From Trissonchulus latispiculum (Eukaryota > Nematoda > Enoplea > Enoplida > Ironidae), in contig JASAND010026250.1 in NCBI GenBank assembly GCA_030248195.1, forward strand, positions 24,778 to 88,777: 64,000 nucleotides of DNA, given 5' to 3'. Below, piece after piece: positions 52,320 to 62,900 of this stretch; positions within the stretch are counted from its first letter, which is position 1, and each line of letters begins with the position of its first letter. Made by a program: the position numbers and the translations under genes. A model generated the notes under the pieces. It saw only the letters and a program-made list of their open reading frames with translations, did no database searches and was not told the DNA's origin.

Positions 52320-53859
52320 ATTGAAGTCGACCAACTTTTACTCAGGGGGGATAAGGTTTAATTGATTCCTTTCTTGCTATTTTTATCTGTTAGATTTATT
52401 ATAAGTGTGGTATATGTACGTATGTGTATATTATTTTGGATAAATTATGTTTGCCTACTATTTACTGCCTTTTTTACAGACGATGTGTAGAATCTGAAGA
52501 ACTTTTTGTGTTTGCTCACTTTTGATGTCATTTTTGCTGTGTGTAGGTTTGCAGGTTTTCTTTTTGCACTTTGCTGTTGACAATTTGTTTTGCATAGTAA
52601 ACTTTTATGGTCGAGATAGGTGTATGATCACTTTTTCTGGTACTTTAGCTTTAAGTTCTTGCCGAAGGATTTCAGACAGCCTTTTCGGTACCCATCGATT
52701 AGCTTTACGGTTAGAATATGCTGCATTTTGTTGTACCAGCTTTTTGACATTTTACCAAATAATATGTATCTGAGGGCTTCTGGAACTAGAAAAAGCTACC
52801 TCCATCTGGATTTAAATTGAACCTGCAACCGAAGTTTGAATTGTGATAGAGTTGACGTCTAGCCATATCTGTGCTATAAGTGGTACCAGGCCAGCCGCCG
52901 GACAATATCTTTACCAAAAGTAGTGAATCGGAAAACAGCTAACGTTTGTTGTGTGCAAGGAATTGCGTAGTGTTTGTGGAGACTCTCGCTCGCCGGCTAT
53001 CGTCCGACCGCCGGCCGGGATGCAAATCAGCAATCAGAAATGTACAGACTAAAGCAACTAAGCTTAAATTGAACTCCAATTCTAGCTATGCTACTTTTCT
53101 ATGCGGTGCTGTGCTATTTTTCTAATATAATTTTCGGAAGTCAATTTCTGCGAAATGATAATAGCAGCACTGTAAACCGGGCCGGTAGGGGCCTACGGGT
53201 TAATAGGCCGGCGGCCAGCCGAATGGTTTTGCCAGGCCGATCGGCCGGCCGGTGAAACCCCGACCGGCCCCAAACACATAATGACAAGTAGACTGGAATA
53301 CCCCACTGAACAAGTGTTCGCGACTTCTACTTCAGTAGTGTCAATTCAATATTGAAATAGTTTTTGTGGGAAGATGGAATTAGAAATTGAAATGCCCTAA
53401 GTCTACTTGTGTGTTTGTTCAAAGTGTGATATTAATGCGAACTAAATTTCCTCTGCTTCACCCGGTTGGGGATGTCCACTGACCTGAATGCTGTTCGGCG
53501 GGGCACCTAAAGTTTTGGGTTAGATTTTCTTAGCAAAATTGTGTTTTTATGGTTTTTTATGGTATTTTACTTAATGGTATTGTTACATCACATCACATTA
53601 CATAAGATAGCACTTTCTGTTTTACTTATTTTTCACCAGGAGTATGCACTTGTTTTGGCAAATTAAATTATGCTCAAGTATGTATACGATTGCATCGGGT
53701 GTTTCTGGATTCTATGAGACTCAGCTAAGTTCTTAATTGTTAACTTTGCTAACTTCGTTCTATTTTGCAGAAACTTGTGGTTCGATAGCATAGAAACTAC
53801 CAAGGAGACTACTGAGAGATCATAAATAAGCTATATTAGGCTTTCAAATGCATTTATAC
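52320..53859. other. Gene-free stretch with GGCCGGCC-rich patch
   Basis: 52980-53275 contains many GCCGGCC/CCGGCCGG words (for example GATCGGCCGGCCGG near 53240), probably a decayed hAT-type terminus. I see no pairable ends. The rest is AT-rich with no recognisable gene. Confidence 0.45.
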
Positions 53860-55288
53860 CAGAGATGGAAACGGTTCATCGGGTCAGTTCGGGTCACTTT
53901 TTGGACCGGGTTAGTTCGGGTCACTTTTTGGACCGGGTCAAGGGCTTCGACCCGGTCTTGACCCGGTTTTCTGAATTTACATCAAATTTTAAAAATTTTA
54001 GCTTAATTTTTTCATTGTGCAATACTAATTTGCTTTTTTTATATTTCAGTCTTGAACATATTTGCAGCTTGAGATTATTTGAGTCTGTCTGTCTCTGGCA
54101 GATAATTTGTTTAGCTTTTGTCAGTTTCATGATTACTGCATAAATCTATTTAGTAATATGGTTTGGAGATTATTTTCGCAACCAAGGTTAATCTAAATGT
54201 TGAAGATAAGTGAACAATTAAATTTAATTTAACGCAATAACTTAATAAACCAAATTTTTAAAGTATATACTCCTTGATTTTGGACAAGTACTCATATTAG
54301 AAACTGCAAAATTTTGCAAAACTGCAAAATTTCGCAAACGGATAAATTATTGGTTTTATTGGTTTTATTTATAATTCTTTTATTGCCAACTGATTTCCGT
54401 CTAAATTTAGAAAATGTTACAGCTACATACTAAGACTTTTTAAAAACCTAGAGCAAACATATGTATGTCATAGGTATTCTTCTTGGGGTGGTGATGGAAC
54501 ACGGAAGCCAAAAATTTTGTGTTCTTAGTCAAAATCGAAATTTTTATGCAGATTCGTGAATTTTCTCGAAAACCGGGTCACCGGGTCAGGTCTCGTCGTC
54601 GTCGTCGTCGAATTAGGTGGCCGATCAGGATCTACTCCTATACTTGGGGTATAGAACCCTTGCTTCACCTCATCAGCCATATCTAGTATGACTCTCACCA
54701 TGTTGCCTGGATGCACTCCACACAATGGGAAGCTGGAGGGGACCCATTTTGGCCTTTCAGCTCCGGGCTGTCTACCTCCATTAACTGCCCATGCGCGTGG
54801 CAGAGGAGCACAGCGCCTTTCGGTGCCCCAGGTCTCTAGCGCAGATGAGGGGGATCAGGAAGCAAGCCATGGGAAATCAGACCAATTAGAGTACTTGATT
54901 CAGTTGCACCCAGTACCCCTTCGCAGAGGGTAGGTTGGTCACGTTGCAAGGGTACTGGTTGATCCCAGGGGTGGGGGTGCCTTTCCGCCGGGACTCCGCG
55001 CCCTACTCTTGACGATAAGTGGAATAAGGGTTTTTTAGCGTGCACTGCCCCCAGCAAGACAGCACACGGGCCCACCAATTTAACGCCTCATCCGACCGGC
55101 GGAGCTGTGCTGTAGCCTAAGTTTCTTGCTCAAGGAAACTGTGAAACTTCATTACGGCTACGGTGGGAATCGAACCTCGGACCTTTCGATCCGAAGTCCA
55201 CCGCCTTAGCCATTCCGCTACACGGCTCACCGCGTCAGGTCTCAGCCGGGTCATCGGGTCAAGCCTGAGTGACCCGGTTCCATCACTG
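53860..55288. mobile_element. hAT-type element with GGGTCA-rich ends, hosting a SINE
   Basis: Ends CAGAGATGGAAACGG and CCGGTTCCATCACTG fit hAT termini. Flanks ATTTATAC (53852-53859) and ATTTACAC (55289-55296) agree at seven of eight positions. GACCCGGTC/GGGTCA arrays lie inside both ends. A SINE was inserted later at 54595-55233. Confidence 0.85.
54595..55233 (-). mobile_element. tRNA-derived SINE, 639 bp, with 10-bp TSD
   Basis: GTCAGGTCTC at 54585-54594 and 55234-55243 is an exact 10-bp TSD. On the minus strand the 5' head has an A box TAGCGGAATGG and a perfect B box GGTTCGATTCC, tRNA Arg/Ser-like. The 3' end is a (CGA)n tail. The body matches 30592-30905. Pol III transcription is expected from the boxes. 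Confidence 0.88.
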
Positions 55289-55472
55289 ATTTACACTGAA
55301 AATTCCACTGATGTTCGCAAGTTACACATAGAAACTTTCGCGAAGGTGAGAAATAATGGTAACTTGTCCTGGTTGTGTTTCCCTTGTACATTTCCCTTGT
55401 AAACTAACTTGTTTCTATATTCGTTGGCATCTTGTCTAAATATTGATATGTGGGTACCCACCCGCAGTGGTG

Positions 55473-55810
55473 TGCCGTGGCGGCTGAGTGGATAAGGCAT
55501 TCGACTTTGGATCCAATAGTCAGTGGTTAGAATCCCCGCTGCCACAAGGCTTTCATAGTAAGGGCTAAGCACATATCGGTTCGCCGTGGGCTCCAGCCAA
55601 CCCAGCTATCCGTCCTTAATTGGTTGGTAAATGAGTACCACTGTTGTCGGAAGGTAACAGGAGTCTACATAGGGCGTAAAGACTTGAAGGACCGGCCCTC
55701 CCCTTCCACGGATGTAGAAGTCATCATTTGAGGTGGCACTGCTGGCTCTACGGCTGTGTATCCGGGGATGAGCACCGGCACCCCTTGTCCCTGAAGCAGG
55801 GATGAAGATA
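55473..55810 (+). mobile_element. Second tRNA-derived SINE (tRNA-Ser-like head)
   Basis: CGGCTGAGTGGATAAGGC, GACTTTGGATCCAATAG and GGTTAGAATCCCCGCTGCC follow the tRNA-Ser layout with the variable arm lost and one B-box change. The following 260 bp (CCGTGGGCTCCAGCC and beyond) is unrelated to the other SINE. Boundaries are approximate and no TSD was found. Confidence 0.65.
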
Positions 55811-56516
55811 TTCTCCAGGAGTCAGTCACCTTTAGCTTTTTTACCCGCAGCGGTGGGTTTTTTCTGGGGGGGAGGCGCATCCACCTCCCGAGCTCTGTTC
55901 GGGAGTGGACCAGACATATGCAGGATGCAAATTTCGGGAGGGGAGGTTCGGAAAACTGGATGTTCCCGGTTTTTTGGCAAAAACCGGAAAATTCTGATTC
56001 TGGGGGTATGAGGGATTCCTGGGGGGGTGAGCTCCAGGTCTGAGGCAGGGGGGAATGTGAAGCATGGAGTATATGGAGTACGAGTATGGAGTGCAGTATT
56101 TTGCAACAAAAGCAAGATTATATGCTTAGCATATTTTGCATGGACAAGCGACAAACGTGTTTACAAGTGCCTAGATTTTAGGCTAAAAATTTAGTTTAGA
56201 CATTTTGAGGTAAACATCTCGGAAATCTGTAAAGTTTTTGAAAATTGGATTATTTTTGGCAAATCTGGGCACCCAAACAATCTGGGGAGGAGAAACAAAA
56301 ATTGTGGGAGGAGTTATTTCGGGGGGAGAAGGTCTGTTTTGCCCAGGATCGATCCAGGGATTTGGGATGCCCACCTCCTCGACAGAAATGTATACCCTAC
56401 TCTAAAGATAATTGAATGTTATCAGTTTTACCATCATCATATCGAATTTTCGGTATTCGTATCATGCGGTGACATGTCTCTGCTACCTTGATTCTGTATA
56501 TTCTGATGAATTATGA

Positions 56517-56882
56517 GTGGGTTTATTCTAGTGAGGCCCCATAAACACCCCCCCAAATCGCCCACAATCGCTCCCTCTCCCAGAAAGTGGGTACCCCTTT
56601 TGTTTCCAAATTTTGCCCTGAAAAAAGACTGGCTCGGAATGCCAAATTTTCAAACATTTTTCATCTCAGCCTGAGATTTTTGCTCAATTTGTGCACTTTT
56701 CAACACTAAATCGGCTTATTTTTGCGATAAAAATCTACTTTTACGGGCCATGCTAGACGAATAGCGCTATTTTTATCATATTTTTAGAAACAATTTTCCC
56801 TCCTAAATTCCTTGCCCCTGGGACTTGGGGGGGGGCAACAAGCTCCCCACCCCCCAAGAAAAAATCCCTAGAATAAGCCCAG
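56517..56882. mobile_element. G-rich element, 5-bp TSD TATGA, abutting the GSS gene
   Basis: Ends GTGGGTTTATTCTAGTG and CTAGAATAAGCCCAG. TATGA is duplicated at 56512-56516 and 56883-56887. Relative of 48893-49276 with a decayed core hairpin. It ends 38 bp before the GSS start codon. Confidence 0.9.
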
Positions 56883-56919
56883 TATGATGGTTTATAGTTT
56901 TAGAAAATTTATCCCAAAA

Positions 56920-56991
56920 ATGTCCGAAATCAAGCCCCCTTCAGAAGAAACATTGCTCAGACTTGTGGAGAATTCGAAGGATTTCGCTCAA
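56920..56991 (+). CDS. GSS: GSS exon 1
   Basis: Residues 1-24: [18 protein letters not shown] and onward. TTTTAG at 56898-56903 could be a splice acceptor for a 5' UTR exon. Donor GTAGGT, phase 0. The short exon and weak N-terminal conservation make the start the least certain point. Confidence 0.75.
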
Positions 56992-59900
56992 GTAGGTGTT
57001 TGTGAGTTGGCAAGGAGGACCATAAAACTAAATGGAAAACAATTTCGTCTTGGATTTTGCTGAAACCTTTATATACTAGAGGGCTTCGCGGAGCAATTTA
57101 TGCAATCCTTGTTGATTTTCGCTGCTCCGTTTATAGTGCTAAGCGTGAAAACATATTGTTTACTAATAAATAAATAAATAAATAATTCAGTTGAATACTT
57201 AACTTTATTTTAGACACACGGACTGTGTATGCGTCTTCGTGATTCCATGACGAGTTCTGATGTTATGGAGCTGGCCCCCTATTCCCTGCTTCCTTCTCGG
57301 TTTCCACGTTCCACCTTTGAGACTGCCCTGAAAATACAGGAAGTAAAGTTATTTATCGGCATATACGTATTTGGTACGTAGGACTTTAGGGGCATTTTCT
57401 GTTTGCGTAAATTCACTTTCACCGTTGAAATAACCAGAAGTTATTGTTTTAGACTTGTAATTATATAGGTAGCTGTGCAGTAAAACTGTTTGTCTGGCTC
57501 GTGGAATAGTTCTGAATTTTTAATTCATAATTTCAAGAAAGCTTACGTTGCTTCTTTTGGAAATCGTATGGAAGCAAAATATGGAATTAGTTTGAACTTA
57601 AAACTGAAAATAAATTGATAATCTGGTGGTGGCGTCGTTTCCCTTAATTTTATTCAGGGTATTTTTTACAGGGGGGGCCGAAATTGACCTGCCCCCCCCC
57701 GAAAATGCCTTACCCCCGAAATCGCCCCCTCCTCCTCCATCGCCCCGAAAGATTTTTGCTTTCCGCCCTCCCCCGGTTTTTTAGAGGCCCAAATTGCCCA
57801 AAATAGGCCAATTTTCAAGAATTTTCCGGCTTCGCCGGAGATTTTTTTAGCTTAAATCCGGGCATTTTGAGAACTTTTTGCGTTTCACCGTGCAAAATAC
57901 GCCAAAAAAATACCATTTTTGTCTCATTTTGGCAAAAAATCTACCCCCCCCCCCGGGAAAAAAATCCCTAAAAATACCCTGTTTGTGTTTTTGTTATTCA
58001 GGCGTCCAACCTGCTGTATCATGAAATTGCAAAGGATCTGCCGTTTTTGCAGTCCAGTCTGCAATTTGTCAGAGTCAGTGACGATTTCACGGATAGATTG
58101 CTGAAAATCTATGAGCAGGTAAAAAAATTAGTAGAAGAATTTCAAAATTTTCCCGTCGATGTCGAAATTTATGGGTCTACAATCGCCTATTGGAGGGATT
58201 TTAATGTCGTTACTTTACGAAGTAGAAAAGATTTTTAACATTGACACAGCATTTTTCACTTACTGTTGGTGTCTGCCTCCACACTATTGGGGGGGGGCTC
58301 TTCTAATTGTTTTTGCCTCTAAAAATCCGGACGACCGTATACATCATTGAATATGAATTGTTTACGAGGGGGAGTGGGAATCAAGGTGAGTCTAAAGTAT
58401 ATATACATTACAAGAGTTCCGATTCTTGCGGTGTCTTGTGACCTGTTTTAGCCCAAATTTTACCTGACCTTGTACAGTATATACTTTTTCTCAAATTTGG
58501 GGAGATTCTGCAAGAGATTTTAAGCGATTTTAACGCTAAATTTTCTTCTTTAAAACAATTTTAAAGCAAAATGAGCAGTTTTTCACGATTGTTTTAAAAT
58601 TTTTTAGACATTTTCAGAAATTTTGGTTATTTTTGGCTGAAACTTGCATTAGTTTGACTTGTCTTTCTTGGCACTGCCCCTTGTCCCTTGGCCCTGATTT
58701 TGCTAGACCTGGTACCGAACCTGGCTCCAGTTTTTAATGGGTCCCGTCTCCCCATGCCCCTCCCCTTGTTAGAGTATTGTCAGAAGAATTTTGTCGTCTC
58801 AGATTCAGACAATGTTATTCATTTAAGGGTGTTGCAGGCCATTGTTTATTCTGTATATCTTTGCCATCTTTGCCTTTCTCTAATTTTCATACTTTCTTTG
58901 GTTACGTAATAACCTTTTTTTGGTTGCAGGTTTCTGCTGAGGGTATCCGGCAGCGAGCAGTGGTAAATATTCAGCGGGCTGATTATATGCTACATTCCCC
59001 CTCCAACTGCCTTGAGAGTACCTCACTAAAACAGGTAAGCGGGTATACAATAGTGACCTGCCTTTCCTGTGCTACAATTAGAATTTTACTACCCGATTAC
59101 TTGCTTTGCCAAATTCAAGTCTGAAACAGTTCTAAACATATATATTTTCTAAGACATTAAACTTCTCTATGTTTGTCTAACTAGAGAGTAATTGAATTAG
59201 AAAGTCTAAAATTGTAGTTCTAATGTTTCACTTTACAGTTACACTTTTTTCAGACTGTTCAACTCAACTATCCATTAATTATAAGTGTCTTTCTTTCTTC
59301 CTTTTTAGGTTGAAGTCAACTGCATCTCTTGCAGCTTTGCCGGCCTAGGTGCTACCGTAAACTCCCTACACCGCTATCTACTCTCTGATCCCTCTACCTT
59401 GCTGCCAGGTGGCTACAATTTGAACCAGCTGCCACCTGGCCGGGGAGCCCTAGAGTGTGTGGCTACAGCCCTCTGGAAAGCCTACCTTTGCTACAACCAG
59501 TCCGGATCTGTCGTCCTGTTTCTGGTAGAAGAAGTGACCAGAAACATTTGTGATCAACGCCAGATTGAGTATGAAGTGCTCCGGTTGGCTGCGGCTGATG
59601 GTGAGGGGGGAAAGTTTCTTTTCCTTATATTTTCTTTTTTTCAGGAAAGGAAAGTTGAGCCACAGGATAAAGGAGTTAACATTTAGTCCCAGTTTTGAGA
59701 AAACAATGAATCTTTAGACTGAGTTGAGTCTCAGTTTATTGCTTGCTTTATAATATGATGTGCTGAGCTAACTATAACTCCAAAACGAATTAGTTTAGTA
59801 CTGTCGTAAAAAATACTTCTTCAAGGAGTATTTTTTGGTCAGTTGAATTCAAGAATCTTGGTTAGGATAGGACCTTAGACTTAGAGTAAGACTGAACAAA

Positions 59901-62900
59901 TTTTTCGATTGCAGGAATCAGGCAGGACTTATTTTGTTTATAGCTTGAAATTGCTTGAAGGCATGCCAAAAATATGGCCAATTTTTAAGCTTAATGAAGT
60001 GCAGGTTTTATCAGACCAAAAGTAAATGATAGGCAGAGTAGGACACAGTACTATTCCCAGTGTGAATGACCCGTGAGATGCTTGGCACAATGGAAGGGAG
60101 GTCGCGGTTAACATTGTTGGCCATCTTAAAACCTAGTCCAGTCACCCATATTGCATTTTTATTCTTGTCCTATTTCACTTTTAAGGTTCTCATGTGTTTG
60201 AACTGAAACGTTCGCGTTGGCTAATCGCCTACCTTATGTCAAGAGTATACATAATACCAAGAGTATCTGGCATTTTTTTAGGGGTTTAATAGTGGGAGTC
60301 CTAGGGAGGGGGAAGTGGGGGGGGGGCTTCCAAAAAGTGGGGGGGGCGAGCCAAAGGTAAAATATACCGAAATTTTTAGCGAAAAATTAGCATTTTTAAG
60401 GTAAAAACGTAAAAAATCGCTGTTTTTAAGCTTAAAATTAGCTTATAAGTCCATAAATTAGCTAAAAATTGAGAAATGAAAATTTGACCTCAAAAACCTA
60501 ATTTTTTGACACTTTTGGGCGACCCCCAAAAAAGTGGGTGGGGGCTTGCCGAAAAGTGGGGGAGGGGCGAAAGTGGGGGGGCTCCGAAAAGTGGAGGGGG
60601 GAACCGAAAAGTGGGAGGCCCCCACCCCTCCCCACTAAAAAATGCCAGAGTATATACATAATAACTAAGAGTGTGACAAGCGTCAAGCTCTTAGTTATTA
60701 GGCTTGGGGACATGACTCTTGCTTATGTCAAATGTGTTGTATGAGAAGGTGGCAAAATTTGTCTTCTTATGAAAGTTGAAGGTGTAAGGTGGTTTTGCGT
60801 ATTTATTTGCAGGTGTTGGTTGTAAAATTTTTAAGTAAGTTCTAAAATTTCAAAAAGTCTTGTCCATAGTGCGCCATGTGTTTGCGGTCCCGGGTTTATG
60901 AAGTCAGGGATGGTTCTTTCATCTGACTTTTTAGCTCGTTCTGATGTTACCAGCAGTATTGACCCACTGCATAGGGCTGTCTAGCACACACATAACACAT
61001 GACAGGGGCAGACCAAGACAACTCTCTTAAGGAGCTGTCTAACATTATAACAGCAGTGTAGACGTGCAGCATCAGCCGTATAGGTTTCATAAAATGCTGT
61101 GTCAGATGACTGGTATTTTGTTTTCGATTAAGTTTAAACTTCAGTATATATCTGCTGGAAAAAGCAGTGTTGAAAGCTGTTGGGGTGGAATTTTAGCAGG
61201 TGTTTTAGATATATAATTGCTCTGAAGTTTGACACAAATTTGAAAGTTGAAAACTGATTGAGAAGCTCAGATCTGAAGAAAAATGAACCAACTAATACAA
61301 CGCATGCTGCTGTCTGAGGAGTAAATTTTCAAACATTTACTTTTATTATTTCTACTGGACTTCTGGAAACTGCCCCATAAAATCCTATTTCGCCAAAATT
61401 TTATTGAAATCAGAGTAGATATTTGAAAATTTATTGCTCCTTGCAGCAACATTTTGAGATCATTGGATTCTGCTAGGATAACGCAAATCTCATTTATACA
61501 CAATTGTTTGTATATTGATTGAAATTTCGGGTCAGTACGTTTTTGAAAAGGTAACTTTCAAATTTTGAAAATTGAAAAGGTAACTTACAAATTTTGAAAA
61601 ATGACCTTTACTGTGTTAAAGCTGATGGCTAAGCAAACAGTCCCGAAAGTGAAAACAAAAATTTTTCTATCAACTGTTGACCAAACAGTAGCTCTTCAAG
61701 TTGGAAAAGCGTCACATTGCAAAAGATTTTGAAAACCTGGTAAACACTGATAACAAATTCCAAACCTTGACCGTCCTTCTTCGTTGTTATGGAAATATTT
61801 AAAATTTTATGAAAATCTTCCTTTACTAATGAGGATTCTGAGAAAATGTGATTGATGCTATGATGGGTCTTTAATAATGACGTGTAAGTGATCACAGTTT
61901 TCTACACACCCACACCTGTTTTGTGTCATACTTTAGTTCAAGTCAAGTCAAGTCGTTTATTACTTAAATGCTTACAAAAACACTAACAAGGTTATGACAG
62001 TATCCCTAGTGCCGATGTTCCTATGTTAGATAGAACCTCCGCCGACCATACTTTAGTTGAAAGGCCGAGACCTTTACGGATTCTGCGATTGTTTGCGTGC
62101 CTTTGTTTCAGGCAAATTCGTGACAGTCAGACGACTTCGATTGATCGATGCCTTCAGTCGACTGCGACTCGATGAGGATTATCGACTCAGATTGATTTCT
62201 GATGATCAGGAAGTTGCTGTTGTTTATTTTCGGTATTTCAGTATATTTTATTTTTATTTATTTAGTGTATTTATTATTGAGTGCCGTCTCTTCAATTCTG
62301 CTTGTACGAAGAAACGAAGAAACCCCTCCCCAAATCGCCCCCCAAAAAAGTGGATGCCCCTTTTAGTAACAACTTTTGTCCTGAAAAATTCGCTCAGAAA
62401 ATCAAATTTTCAAAAATTTTCCGGCTTTGCCAGATATTTTTAGTCTATTTTTGCCTATTTAAGCACTAACTCCGCTTATTTTTTGGCGATTACTGTATAA
62501 ATAGCGCCGTTTTTTTGCATGTTTTTAGGAATTTAGCATTTTCCGTTCACTACAGCTGTTTAAAGTTTAAAGATCAAAGGAAGATACCGCCTTTTGAATT
62601 AAATTGCGGGTTAGGCGGTGTTTGCCTTTGATCTCCAAACTTTAACAAGCAGTAGCGAATGAAGGATACATTTTCAGAAGTTACTGCAATGGTAAAAATG
62701 ATCAGCGTGTTCGATTCTACCTGATAAAAGTTAAAAATTTAAAAATTTAAAAATTTTTTAAAATTTTCAAATTTTTGAAATTTTTTACATCTCGTATTTT
62801 TGTAATCAGGAGACATCCAGTAACCTATTTTCAAAGTACTAAGAAAATTGGCTGAGTCGTTAGCTTTATTTGCGCTGGGGGGGGGGGGGTATTGTGGAAA

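Noticed and set aside
55140..55232. Functional tRNA gene on the minus strand
   Set aside because: A and B boxes are good, but the anticodon stem does not pair and the sequence continues into a SINE body with a TSD.
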